From: Desulfobacula toluolica Tol2
GTDB taxonomy: Bacteria > Desulfobacterota > Desulfobacteria > Desulfobacterales > Desulfobacteraceae
Reading direction: 5' to 3'
DNA length: 64,000 nt
Assembly (NCBI RefSeq): GCF_000307105.1
Contig: NC_018645.1
Location: 2,182,578 to 2,246,577 of the forward strand
Shown: positions 10,194 through 18,946 of the stretch, piece by piece
Layout: each line of letters starts with the position of its first letter
How positions within the stretch are numbered: the stretch's first letter is position 1
Translations under genes and position numbers: made by a program
Notes under the pieces: generated by a model
What the model was told of the DNA's origin: nothing
What the model saw: the letters and a program-made list of their open reading frames with translations, nothing else
Database searches by the model: none

Positions 10194-10361
10194 ATGAAAG
10201 ATAAAAAGAAAATTGATAAGGAACGGCAGATGTCCTATGACAGCTTGCCGCCGAGTATTAAAGAAAGCTTGACTGAAGAAGAAAAAGAAATTTTTCTTTA
10301 TGCTGAAGTGTGGCCTGATTCTTTGTTTGAAAAACTCGATGAATTTATTGTTAAAGATTAA
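10194..10361 (+). CDS. Small acidic hypothetical protein (55 residues)
   Basis: A short frame begins 32 bases after rsmE with AAGGAAC at good spacing. It encodes a charged, soluble protein with a basic N-terminus and an acidic middle (SLTEEEKEIFLYAEVW) predicted to form helices. No Cys pairs, signal or membrane segment are present. No family was recognised. A sigma70-like promoter for the next gene begins immediately after its stop codon, so this is probably the 3' end of the serC transcript. Confidence 0.6.
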   Translation: MKDKKKIDKERQMSYDSLPPSIKESLTEEEKEIFLYAEVWPDSLFEKLDEFIVKD

Positions 10362-10363
10362 AA

Positions 10364-10392
10364 TTGACAGTTTTGTGCGTACCCTCTAAATT
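10364..10392 (+). promoter_or_regulatory. Sigma70-like promoter for the cyclic-nucleotide-binding gene
   Basis: TTGACA at 10364-10369 is separated by 17 bases from TAAATT at 10387-10392. The start codon at 10428 lies about 30 bases beyond the expected start of transcription. Predicted only from consensus match. Confidence 0.5.
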
Positions 10393-10427
10393 TGTCAGCA
10401 GTTGAATTCATTATTAAAGGGGTATGA

Positions 10428-10919
10428 ATGGGTAACCCATTTGAAAAAAAAATTGATTATGAAAAATATGTAAGATATGCCCAGATACTTGAAAAAACAA
10501 AATGGGCCAATGAATTTTCCTGGGATCACATCCGTACAATTTGCCTTTATATCCATCCGGTAAGTGCAAAAAAAGGTGCGGTTATTTTCAAGGAAGGACA
10601 AAAAGAAGAAAGCCTTGGCATTATTGTTAAAGGATCAATTGATATCTTTAAGAAAAACAATGATCAAATTAAAAAGATAGCCAGACTTAAAAATTCACAA
10701 ACATTTGGAGAAATGGCTCTGCTGGATGGTGAGCCTCGATCTGCAACAGGCATAGCAGTAGAAGATTCTATTATTTTTTTTATTTCAAAAGAAAATTTAT
10801 TGGATATTGCCGAAGACCATCCCAAGTTAGGGTTTCAGATTTTATGGAAAATTTCAAAATTAATCAGTCAGCACCTGAGAAAAACCACAGGAAAATTAGT
10901 CGATTATATGGAAAAATAG
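10428..10919 (+). CDS. Cyclic nucleotide-binding domain protein without DNA-binding domain
   Basis: This 163-residue protein is essentially one CRP-type beta-barrel. The phosphate-binding cassette FGEMALLDGEPRSATG (about 97-112) has the conserved Glu and Arg that contact cyclic nucleotide, so binding capacity looks intact. After the C helix there is no helix-turn-helix and the protein ends, so it is not a transcription factor itself; an effector that docks on a partner is more likely. A class I adenylate cyclase gene lies about 1.2 kb downstream, making cAMP the probable ligand. The GGGG ribosome site lies about 8 bases before the ATG. It converges on the HDOD gene with only 4 bases between. 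Confidence 0.85.
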   Translation: MGNPFEKKIDYEKYVRYAQILEKTKWANEFSWDHIRTICLYIHPVSAKKGAVIFKEGQKEESLGIIVKGSIDIFKKNNDQIKKIARLKNSQTFGEMALLDGEPRSATGIAVEDSIIFFISKENLLDIAEDHPKLGFQILWKISKLISQHLRKTTGKLVDYMEK

Positions 10920-10923
10920 GATA

Positions 10924-11931
10924 CTAATCTTTTTTCGTATTCGTTTTTAGAATGGAAGAATGCTGCATGATTTTATGCTGTGACATTTTTAACAATTCAA
11001 CGGATTTTGAAGCCGGAATTTGAAGGCGGCTTTCATAACTTGCTGAAATTTTGATTATTTTTTCTCTGATATGGCTATCTCCCATGGAAAAATTAATATT
11101 GCACAATTCATTTGAGAATGCACAGATAGTGCGTTTAAATTCCTCTATGGTCATATCTTTTTTTAAAACATTGATATCTTCAACCGGTTTCATGGAATGG
11201 ATGATAGACTCGGGCAAATTCCATTTTGATACCATAAATCTTCCCAGCATGCCGTAGGATATGCCAATGATGGATTTGGAAGCCTGATCCCTTGTCAGGT
11301 GCTTTTCGTCTACAAGCAGTTCTATTTTGATAAAAATTTCTGGTGAAAATAAGGCAACCAGATATTCTCCAAAATCATACAGCATGGCACTGATTTGAAT
11401 GGCTTCTGCATCTTTGAGATCTTCATCAAGTGCTATTTGCCGGGCAATGATACTTCGTTGCAAGGCTCTGAGTGTTTTTATTTTTAAAACTTTAATGTTT
11501 GAAAGATCCTGCATATGGTCATAAATTTTAAGGCTGGCCGCTGCAAGTTTTATCTCTTGTGTTCCTAATATGATCATAGCTTCTGAAATTGATGTAATCC
11601 CCTTGTGTGAAAATTGACCATAAAATGAAGAATTTACAAGCTTTAATAATTTGATTGTAAGTGCCACATCCTTTAAAATAATATTGGCAATATCATTGGC
11701 GGAAGAGTACTTCATTTTTAATATTTGATTCACATTTTTAATTTGAGCGGAAAATGATAAGAACGAGGTATTATCAAGCATTTTTTTTAAAATGTATTTA
11801 ATAAAGGCTTTATAATTTATTTTGCCGTTGCTCGAGTTTAAGTTGCTTTGAAAAACAGACTGGTTATTTTCTTTGGATAAATCAATTACATCCAATTCAA
11901 TACCGGCATGAGGTGTTGCACAAGCTGTCAT
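10924..11931 (-). CDS. HDOD-domain signalling protein
   Basis: This 335-residue protein is built around an HDOD domain (about residues 55-255), a degenerate relative of HD phosphohydrolases. Typical segments are SSANDIANIILKDVALTIKLLKLVNSSFY and KGITSISEAMIILGTQEIKLA. The metal-binding HD pair is absent at the usual place, as in the family. HDOD proteins act as docking parts in signal pathways. It is transcribed divergently from the adenylate cyclase and has a GGAGAATAA ribosome site. No output domain is fused, so its exact role cannot be given. Confidence 0.85.
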   Translation of the reverse strand: MTACATPHAGIELDVIDLSKENNQSVFQSNLNSSNGKINYKAFIKYILKKMLDNTSFLSFSAQIKNVNQILKMKYSSANDIANIILKDVALTIKLLKLVNSSFYGQFSHKGITSISEAMIILGTQEIKLAAASLKIYDHMQDLSNIKVLKIKTLRALQRSIIARQIALDEDLKDAEAIQISAMLYDFGEYLVALFSPEIFIKIELLVDEKHLTRDQASKSIIGISYGMLGRFMVSKWNLPESIIHSMKPVEDINVLKKDMTIEEFKRTICAFSNELCNINFSMGDSHIREKIIKISASYESRLQIPASKSVELLKMSQHKIMQHSSILKTNTKKD

Positions 11932-12137
11932 TTATTCTCCAAATTAATAAAACAAAAAAAATTAAAAAACCTTTGTATTTAGCAATATAATGTGTGAATA
12001 ATAGACTTTTTTTATGCCATTTTCAATTGGTTTGTATTTATGCATAAAAGGTCTTTGATATCGGTAAAACGAATAACATATTAACCGCTCTTAAAATTCA
12101 AATTGAGAAAAACCGCTTTGCTTTTTCCAATTATAAC

Positions 12138-14048
12138 ATGGTCAGAATGCGGGAGGCTGTTCGTAATTTAAGCACAAAAAAGTTAGAGATTTTTATAAAA
12201 ATACCGTTTTTGCTGCACATTAATTCTCCAGGATACCCGGGATTTATCGAGACAAGGGTTCCAGCTCACGGTATCTGGAATTTTGAGCAATCCGGGTTCT
12301 ATAATGAGATCATAAAAGCAAAAATTTTTCCAAAATCAATCATTGAAAATAATCAGATTGATAGCCCGGCAATTCTTGGATTTTATCATATCGGAAGCAT
12401 CGGCACCTTTACACAGTCAATTGGCTCGGATTTTGATTATTGGATCATCATAGATAAAAAAAAGTTTTCTAAAGAACGCTATGACGCCCTTGAAAAAAAA
12501 CTTGATGCCATATTGAGATACTGCAGGGAATCATATGATCAAAAAGTAAGCTTTTTTATAATGGATCAAAGGGAAATTAAAAACAATTGTTATGCTCCGT
12601 TTAAGGGTGAAGAAACGCTTACCGTACCCAAGATATTTTTAAAGGAAGAGTTTTACAGAACATTTTTGATGATTGCCGGCAAAATTCCTGTCTGGTCTGT
12701 TTTGCCCGGAAAAAAGGATTTGGAAAAAACGGGTATATGGAATTCGGATGGCTTAACCGCACAGATTTTATCCATGTATGATGATTTGATTGATCTTGGA
12801 CAGATAACTTCCATTCCCATTGAAGATGTCTTAAAAGGATTTTTGTGGCATATTTGTAAGTCCAAAGCTGATCCGATTAAAGCCGTTATCAAAGCCACAA
12901 TGATTTTTTGTTATGGGTTCAGCCAAAAGTTACCCCAAACTTTATTGTGTGAAAAAATAAAACAGGGATATTCAACAGCCGGGATTGACGATTATGGAGT
13001 TGATCCTTACAAGGCTCTCTTTGATCAAATCCTTGAATTTCATGACATTGAAGATCCCAAAGGACTTTCTTTGATAAAAAATGCTGTTTTCTTCAGGTTG
13101 TGCGAGTATCCTGATGTAAAACTTCCTGATAAAAATACTCCCAAAAGGTATTTGCTGGATAAATATATCCTCAGATGGAAGTTGAATAAAAATCAGGTAA
13201 AAAAGCTGTTATCGTATTCAAACTGGTCAGAGTCGGAAAAACTGGTTCTGGAAAAAACATATATTAACAGGCTTGCCCAGATGTATAATTATGCTATTCG
13301 GAGAATAGGCAAGATAAATAATCGTTTTGACAGCAGAACTGAAAAAAGAAACTGGATTATTTTAAGAAATAAAACAAAAGAGAGACTGCGAAAAAGTGCT
13401 GATAAAATTTGTGAATGTTCAACCTATTTAAAGCGAAGACATATTTTGTGCCTGGATATCATAAAAAAAACAAATTTATGGGAAGTTAATTTTCAAACTC
13501 AAACCGGTCAAAGAATGGATAAGATTTATAAGCATTCCAATTTCTTAGGAGTTCTTGGGTGGATTTTAGAAAATCAGCTTTACCGGCGACAAACAGCATC
13601 CATAAGCCTTCATACAAATTTTTTGCTGTTTGAATCATCTGATACTGCCATTACTGCAGATACGCTATATATGGCATTTCAGCCCTTAAAGCCCTTGTCG
13701 GATTCTTGCTATGATCATGATGCATCATGGTCAAAAATGATGATTCTTTTATTCTATGATACTCCCGGTATCATTAAGGCTGAGTTTCTGATTTCCAATA
13801 ATTGGGGTGAGTTATTTCTTGACAGTATCGAGTTTGCACTAACAAACAACAGGCAGGTGCAATGCAGCCAAATGGCAAATCTCATGTTAAAGTACTCAGA
13901 TGAAAATTTAAGATTGTTTATTTTTCAATTTTCCGATACCCATGATCCTGATATTGTTTGTCAGCTTAAAAAAGCATATTATGAACTGGCTTGCCCGGAC
14001 AGTGCTGCCATGAGCATAAAGAAAAAACCATATTTAGACAGATTGTAG
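12138..14048 (+). CDS. cyaA: Class I adenylate cyclase (start uncertain, probably upstream)
   Basis: The protein matches the catalytic region of enterobacterial-type class I adenylate cyclases, which make cAMP from ATP. GSIGTFTQSIGSDFDYW (about residues 86-102) carries the paired catalytic Asp residues, and VSFFIMDQ, LKEEFYRTFLMIAGK and GFLWHICKSKADPIKAVIK follow in family order. It is 636 residues from the first ATG, shorter than the 850 of E. coli, with a short C-terminal part. Family-like sequence (KIQIEKNRFAFSNYN) continues in frame upstream of this ATG back to a stop at 12045-12047, with no ATG, GTG or TTG there, so translation may start at a rare codon, for example the ATC at 12060 behind AAAAGG. 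It probably supplies cAMP to the binding protein at 10428. Confidence 0.88.
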   Translation: MVRMREAVRNLSTKKLEIFIKIPFLLHINSPGYPGFIETRVPAHGIWNFEQSGFYNEIIKAKIFPKSIIENNQIDSPAILGFYHIGSIGTFTQSIGSDFDYWIIIDKKKFSKERYDALEKKLDAILRYCRESYDQKVSFFIMDQREIKNNCYAPFKGEETLTVPKIFLKEEFYRTFLMIAGKIPVWSVLPGKKDLEKTGIWNSDGLTAQILSMYDDLIDLGQITSIPIEDVLKGFLWHICKSKADPIKAVIKATMIFCYGFSQKLPQTLLCEKIKQGYSTAGIDDYGVDPYKALFDQILEFHDIEDPKGLSLIKNAVFFRLCEYPDVKLPDKNTPKRYLLDKYILRWKLNKNQVKKLLSYSNWSESEKLVLEKTYINRLAQMYNYAIRRIGKINNRFDSRTEKRNWIILRNKTKERLRKSADKICECSTYLKRRHILCLDIIKKTNLWEVNFQTQTGQRMDKIYKHSNFLGVLGWILENQLYRRQTASISLHTNFLLFESSDTAITADTLYMAFQPLKPLSDSCYDHDASWSKMMILLFYDTPGIIKAEFLISNNWGELFLDSIEFALTNNRQVQCSQMANLMLKYSDENLRLFIFQFSDTHDPDIVCQLKKAYYELACPDSAAMSIKKKPYLDRL

Positions 14049-14079
14049 GGGGCTTTTAGACAATATTACAGGGGACTGG

Positions 14080-15096
14080 ATGGAAGAAAATAAGCAGATT
14101 TTATTAGTTGATGATGACAGGCACAAATTGCAGCAACTGGACACAATGATAAAAACAGTTGGGTTTAATCATGTACTATTGGCTGATGACGGGGATACTG
14201 CATGGGGTATTTTGAAAGACAGAAAAATTGATTGTGTAATTGCAGCTTATGAAATGAAAGAAATTTCCGGTCTTGCATTGCTTAAGATTATCAGACGGGA
14301 TGACAGCCTTTTTGATACTCCGTTTTTTCTGGCAGACAATGCATTTACAAAAATTAAAGTTATAAAAGCAGGGCAGACAGGTGTAACAGGTCTTTTTGTG
14401 ACACCTTATGATGAAAAAGTGATACTCCGTAAAATACCGTCTGCCCTTAAAAAGCTTAAAGCACCTGTGGTCCGAAAAACTGAAAATACAGTCAATCAAG
14501 GCATCCGATTAATAGAAAAAAAAGAATATGGTAAGGCGATAGAAGTTTTTACCTCAGTTATCAAAAAAAAAGAAATTGCTCCTGAAATCTATTTTAATAT
14601 CGGGTATTGTAAAACATTACAGGGTAAGCATACGGAAGCAATTGAAGCTTTTTCCATGGCAACACGCCTGGACAAACTTTTTGCCAAGGCTTATGAAGAG
14701 ATGGGCCGGGTTTACAAGCTCATGGGGGATTTTGCAAAGGCAGAGGAGTGTATGCATCAGGCAGCTGAAATATATATGGATTCGGATAAAATAGGTGCTG
14801 CAGAAGAGGTACTCAATGAAGTTCTTGAATCCGGGACAAATTCACTTAATATATTCAATACTCTTGGTGTGTTATACAGAAAAAAAGGTGAACCACAAAC
14901 TGCACTGACCCAATACAAAAAAGCCTTGAAAGTTCATCCGGATGAACCCTATATTTATTATAATATTGGTAGACTCTACCTGGATATTAAAGACATTTCA
15001 GCAGCAAAAAAAAATTTTCAGCAAGCCCTTGAAAAAGATCCTGAATTTCAGGAAGCAAAACAGGTTATAAAGGCCATTGACCTTGGGATGGTTTAA
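14080..15096 (+). CDS. TPR protein with degenerate receiver domain
   Basis: The 338-residue protein has an N-terminal receiver-like domain (1-125) and about five tetratricopeptide repeats (140-335). The acidic pocket LLVDDD is kept, but the phosphoacceptor Asp is replaced (CVIAAYEM where VISDxxM is expected) and the conserved Lys before the proline is Thr (FVTPYD). It is therefore unlikely to be phosphorylated in the usual way and may act as a fixed docking module. The TPR part suggests scaffolding of protein partners. It lies 31 bases after the adenylate cyclase and probably shares its transcript. Confidence 0.85.
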   Translation: MEENKQILLVDDDRHKLQQLDTMIKTVGFNHVLLADDGDTAWGILKDRKIDCVIAAYEMKEISGLALLKIIRRDDSLFDTPFFLADNAFTKIKVIKAGQTGVTGLFVTPYDEKVILRKIPSALKKLKAPVVRKTENTVNQGIRLIEKKEYGKAIEVFTSVIKKKEIAPEIYFNIGYCKTLQGKHTEAIEAFSMATRLDKLFAKAYEEMGRVYKLMGDFAKAEECMHQAAEIYMDSDKIGAAEEVLNEVLESGTNSLNIFNTLGVLYRKKGEPQTALTQYKKALKVHPDEPYIYYNIGRLYLDIKDISAAKKNFQQALEKDPEFQEAKQVIKAIDLGMV

Positions 15097-15104
15097 TGTG
15101 AAGC

Positions 15105-16928
15105 TCAATCAGCGCCAGCTTTTTTTTCTTCAAGATATTCCCATCTGTCATACAGCTCTTGAACCTGTTCTTGTGTCTGTTTGAGCAAAGAACAATAGTG
15201 CTTCATTTTTTCCGGGTTACTGATAATTTCCGGATTTTGAATTTTAGCTGTCAGGCCTTCAACCTCATCTTCAGCCTCAAGAATTTTTTCTTCAATATGG
15301 TCTAACTCATATTTGTCTTTATATGAAAACGCAATGTTTGCGGGTTTTTTCTTTGTTTGTCTGTTTTTTTCCTGTTTTTCAACTTTTTCAGGTTTTTGAA
15401 CCAGGGTTAGGCTTTTCCGGTAATTCATAATTTGTTGAAAATCTTTAAAAAAACGGGCTTGTGCAGCCGTATCAAGATATAAAATTTTGTGGCAGACTTT
15501 GTCCATAAGGTAACGGTCATGGGAAACGAGGATAACCGCTCCTGGAAATTGCCGTATGCTATCCTCAAGGACTTCCAGGGACAATATATCAAGATCATTG
15601 GTGGGTTCGTCCAGAAGAAGTATATCACAAGGGGTCAGCATGATATTGGCAATTATGATCCTTGCCTTTTCACCGCCGGAAAGACTTTTGACCGGCATAT
15701 CAAGCTGGTCCGGCATAAACAGGAACCGCTTTGCCCAGGTTACCACATGGATGGACCGGCCTTTATAATTAACACTGTCTGAGCCGCCTGGGTTGAGGGC
15801 TTGTTTCAAGGTGTGCTGGGGATTCAGACTTGAACGGGTTTGATCAAATACGGATATTTTCAGGTCTTGTGCCCATTCGACCTTGCCATCATCAGGCAGG
15901 ATTTTTTTTTCAAGGATGGATAAGAACGTAGACTTTCCGCTGCCGTTTTCTCCAACAACTCCAAGGCAAAATCCGGGACCGATTTCAAAGGTAAGATCAG
16001 AAAATAAATTTTTCCCATCCATGTTTTTTTTCAGATTATAGGCCCGTAACAGTTTTTTAGTCTGTCTGCCTGTTGCGTGAAAGTCAATCTCCACCTTGGC
16101 TGTATTTTTATTCCTGTCTTTTAAGGCAAACAATTCCATTCTCAGTTTTTGGGCCTGTTCAATTCGATATTTTGCTTTGGTGCTTCTGGCTTTGGGGCCT
16201 TGTCTGAGCCATTCATCCTCTCGTCTCATTTTGCCAGCTAAAGAGATCTGTTTTTTTTGTTGGGCATCTAAAAATTTATTTCTCTCTTTTTCAAATTTTT
16301 GATACTGGCCCTGGATTTTAAAATACCCGGAAGCATAATATCTGCCGATTTCCATCACATTTAAACATACATTTTCAAGAAAGGTTCGATCATGACTGAC
16401 AACGATAAATGAAAAATCAGCTGTTTTTAAAATGTCTTCCAGCCATAAAATACCGTTAATATCAAGATGATTGGTTGGTTCGTCCAATAAAAGAATATCA
16501 GGTTTACAGCAAAGGGCCCTGGTAATTGCTAATTTTTTTTTCCATCCGCCCGACAATTGTTTTGACGTCATGGTCGGATCGACAAATTTGCCTTTTCCCA
16601 ATAATTTTTGAACAATTTTATGGCGCTGTTTATCATCAAAAGTGCTGTCTTTAATACTGTCGTATAAGAGTTGTTCCACTGTCTGATCCGGATTAAGCTG
16701 ATCTTCTTGTGGCAGATAGATAAATCTTAAGCCTGTTTTTGTTATCAACTCACCAGTGTCGGGTTGGGTTTGACCGGCAATGAGTTTTAACAGCGTTGAT
16801 TTACCCGATCCGTTCATTCCGATAAGCCCAAGCTGTTCATTTGATTTAAAATCAATGGACAGGCTCTGAAAAAGGGTGTCATCTCCATAGGTTTTTGAAA
16901 TGTTTTTAAGGCTGAAAATTAGACTCAT
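15105..16928 (-). CDS. uup: ABC-F family ATPase, Uup-like
   Basis: Two ABC ATPase domains lie in one soluble polypeptide of 607 residues with no membrane segment, which defines ABC-F proteins that act on the ribosome or on DNA. Domain 1 has GMNGSGKST, LSGGWKKK and LLLDEPTNHLD; domain 2 has GENGSGKST, LSGGEKAR and LLLDEPTNDLD. The C-terminal part (about 530-600) is a charged coiled coil as in Uup. The Lys/Glu-rich linker before it is also typical. Which of the ABC-F subfamilies it serves is inferred from this coiled coil. It converges on the TPR gene with 8 bases between. Confidence 0.9.
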   Translation of the reverse strand: MSLIFSLKNISKTYGDDTLFQSLSIDFKSNEQLGLIGMNGSGKSTLLKLIAGQTQPDTGELITKTGLRFIYLPQEDQLNPDQTVEQLLYDSIKDSTFDDKQRHKIVQKLLGKGKFVDPTMTSKQLSGGWKKKLAITRALCCKPDILLLDEPTNHLDINGILWLEDILKTADFSFIVVSHDRTFLENVCLNVMEIGRYYASGYFKIQGQYQKFEKERNKFLDAQQKKQISLAGKMRREDEWLRQGPKARSTKAKYRIEQAQKLRMELFALKDRNKNTAKVEIDFHATGRQTKKLLRAYNLKKNMDGKNLFSDLTFEIGPGFCLGVVGENGSGKSTFLSILEKKILPDDGKVEWAQDLKISVFDQTRSSLNPQHTLKQALNPGGSDSVNYKGRSIHVVTWAKRFLFMPDQLDMPVKSLSGGEKARIIIANIMLTPCDILLLDEPTNDLDILSLEVLEDSIRQFPGAVILVSHDRYLMDKVCHKILYLDTAAQARFFKDFQQIMNYRKSLTLVQKPEKVEKQEKNRQTKKKPANIAFSYKDKYELDHIEEKILEAEDEVEGLTAKIQNPEIISNPEKMKHYCSLLKQTQEQVQELYDRWEYLEEKKAGAD

Positions 16929-16934
16929 AAGTTA

Positions 16935-17189
16935 TTAATTGGTATTGTTTTTAATATGACGGTAGACCCGGATCATTTTAATTAAAAAACTGATCATCAG
17001 GGTTAAACTAATCAAAATAATAAAACTTGCTGCAAAAAAAGTCATAATAAAATTAAAAGGATTATTCAAAGAATAGGCACTGATTAACAGATCCAATCCA
17101 AAGATCAGAAAAAAAATAGAAACCAGCGTCATTATAACCTGAAAAAACCACCACCTGTATTTCATAAAGAAATATTTTCCTTTTGTCAT
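16935..17189 (-). CDS. Small two-helix membrane protein (84 residues)
   Basis: The frame encodes an N-terminal basic stretch and two hydrophobic segments (about 14-34 and 45-69) followed by a basic tail (KMIRVYRHIKNN), so both ends are probably cytoplasmic. It ends 6 bases before the ABC-F start, so the two are likely cotranscribed. No family was recognised; with its composition it is a credible membrane protein. Confidence 0.65.
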   Translation of the reverse strand: MTKGKYFFMKYRWWFFQVIMTLVSIFFLIFGLDLLISAYSLNNPFNFIMTFFAASFIILISLTLMISFLIKMIRVYRHIKNNTN

Positions 17190-17575
17190 GTTTTATAATT
17201 GCAACATCAGGGGGCTGATTCTACAGTGTTGATGCTGAAAAATCAAATCTATTTGCTTTTTAAAAATCCACAGCCTGACTTATTTGTTTTGGGGAAAAGG
17301 TAACCTGGGCAAGATTGGGGTTTAAAATAAAGTCAAGGGGAAAGATTCTCGTAAGATCCTTTTTATAAAACAATGGTTTATTATTAATTGCTGCTGTCGG
17401 CGAGGCATTACCCTGGGTGTCCTGGCTTAAGTTCCTGCCATTTTCATCCACAGTTTTATTATTTTATCTTTTATGTGTCTGTTTGAGTCGTCCTGTTTAC
17501 GGTGATATCAGTAGCCTGCCCGGGCAGTTAAATTTTTATTTCGTTTTTTCGAAAGGATGGGTTACAAAAAAGCGG

Positions 17576-17605
17576 TTGACCCTTTAATTCCAGGTTTGAT
17601 ATATT
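17576..17605 (+). promoter_or_regulatory. Sigma70-like promoter for hemL-mpl
   Basis: TTGACC at 17576-17581 and TATATT at 17600-17605 are separated by 18 bases. The hemL start codon lies about 45 bases downstream of the expected transcription start. Predicted from consensus match only. Confidence 0.5.
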
Positions 17606-17656
17606 CATTTGTTTATGATGATGAAATTTAAGTTTTTTTAAATGAAGGGGAAAAAT

Positions 17657-18940
17657 ATGTCTACAGCAAAATCAGAAAACCTTTTTAAACAAGCTCTGGA
17701 TTTAATACCGGGAGGGGTAAACTCCCCGGTAAGAGCTTGTGGATCTGTCGGTGGCCGGCCAGTGTTCATAGAAAAAGGAAACCAGAGCAGGGTTTATGAT
17801 GCTGATGCAAATGAATATATTGATTATGTGCTTTCCTGGGGTCCTTTGATTTTAGGACACCGACCGCCTTGTGTTATCAAAGCCTTGAAAAAGGTAATTG
17901 AAACCGGGACCAGTTTTGGTGCGCCAACTGAACTTGAAACAGATCTTGCCCGTCTTGTGGTAGAACTTGTGCCTTCTGTGGAAAAAATAAGAATGGTTAA
18001 TTCAGGCACGGAAGCAACCATGAGTGCGGTTCGTCTTGCCCGCGGATATACCGGCAGGGACGTAATTATAAAATTTGACGGCTGTTATCATGGTCATGCC
18101 GACACCCTTCTTGTAGCAGCAGGGTCCGGGATTGCAACACTGAATATCCCGGGAAGCCCCGGTATACCCAAGTCAGTTATTTCAAATACATTGTCTTTGA
18201 AATTCAATGACATTGATGGGTTTGTAAAAATAATGGAAGAAAAGGGAGACAAAGTTGCCTGCGTCATTGTTGAACCTGTTGCCGGTAATATGGGTATGGT
18301 GCCTCCTGTAAAAGGTTTTCTTGAAACCTTGCGGGAAGTTACATCAAAATTTGGGTCACTTCTTATCTTTGATGAGGTGATGACAGGATTCAGGGTTGCA
18401 AGAGGATCTGCCCAGGGTCTGTTTGGCATAACACCGGATCTGTCCTGCTTTGGAAAAATTATTGGCGGTGGCTTGCCTGTCGGGGCCTATGGCGGCCGCA
18501 AAGAGATAATGGATCATATCGCACCCGTGGGAACCGTGTACCAGGCAGGAACTCTTTCCGGCAATCCTCTGGCAATGGCAGCAGGAATTGCCACTTTGAC
18601 GGAGCTTAAGAAAAAAGGTGTTTACAAAGCCCTGGATGATAAAACAGAAAAATTGATGACCGGTTTACAGTCTGCTGCGGACGATAACAACATCAGCTTG
18701 AAAACAGGCCATATCGGTTCCATGGCAGGATTCTTTTTTACAGGAGAAGATGTTCATAATTTTGATGATGCTAAAAAATGTGATTTGGAACAATTTGCAA
18801 AATTTTATCGGATCATGCTTGAAAAAGGGGTATACCTTGCACCATCACAATTTGAAGCCTGCTTTTTGTCCCTGGCCCATTCTGATGATGATATTGATAA
18901 GACCATTGCAGCTGCACAGCAGGCAATGGCAGCTTTGTAA
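17657..18940 (+). CDS. hemL: Glutamate-1-semialdehyde 2,1-aminomutase
   Basis: HemL converts glutamate-1-semialdehyde to 5-aminolevulinate, the C5-route precursor of haem, needed here in quantity for the multihaem cytochromes. The 427-residue length is standard. [49 protein letters not shown] and the pyridoxal-phosphate Lys in [15 protein letters not shown] are all present. The ATG at 17657 is preferred to the in-frame ATG at 17642, because the AAGGGG ribosome site lies between them and serves the later start. mpl follows after 6 bases. Confidence 0.97.
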   Translation: MSTAKSENLFKQALDLIPGGVNSPVRACGSVGGRPVFIEKGNQSRVYDADANEYIDYVLSWGPLILGHRPPCVIKALKKVIETGTSFGAPTELETDLARLVVELVPSVEKIRMVNSGTEATMSAVRLARGYTGRDVIIKFDGCYHGHADTLLVAAGSGIATLNIPGSPGIPKSVISNTLSLKFNDIDGFVKIMEEKGDKVACVIVEPVAGNMGMVPPVKGFLETLREVTSKFGSLLIFDEVMTGFRVARGSAQGLFGITPDLSCFGKIIGGGLPVGAYGGRKEIMDHIAPVGTVYQAGTLSGNPLAMAAGIATLTELKKKGVYKALDDKTEKLMTGLQSAADDNNISLKTGHIGSMAGFFFTGEDVHNFDDAKKCDLEQFAKFYRIMLEKGVYLAPSQFEACFLSLAHSDDDIDKTIAAAQQAMAAL

Positions 18941-18946
18941 CCTGAC

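Noticed and set aside
17260-17451. 63-codon frame on the minus strand before hemL
   Set aside because: It starts with GTG without a ribosome site, lies in the leader region of hemL and shows no recognisable features. It could be a relic, but there is not enough support.
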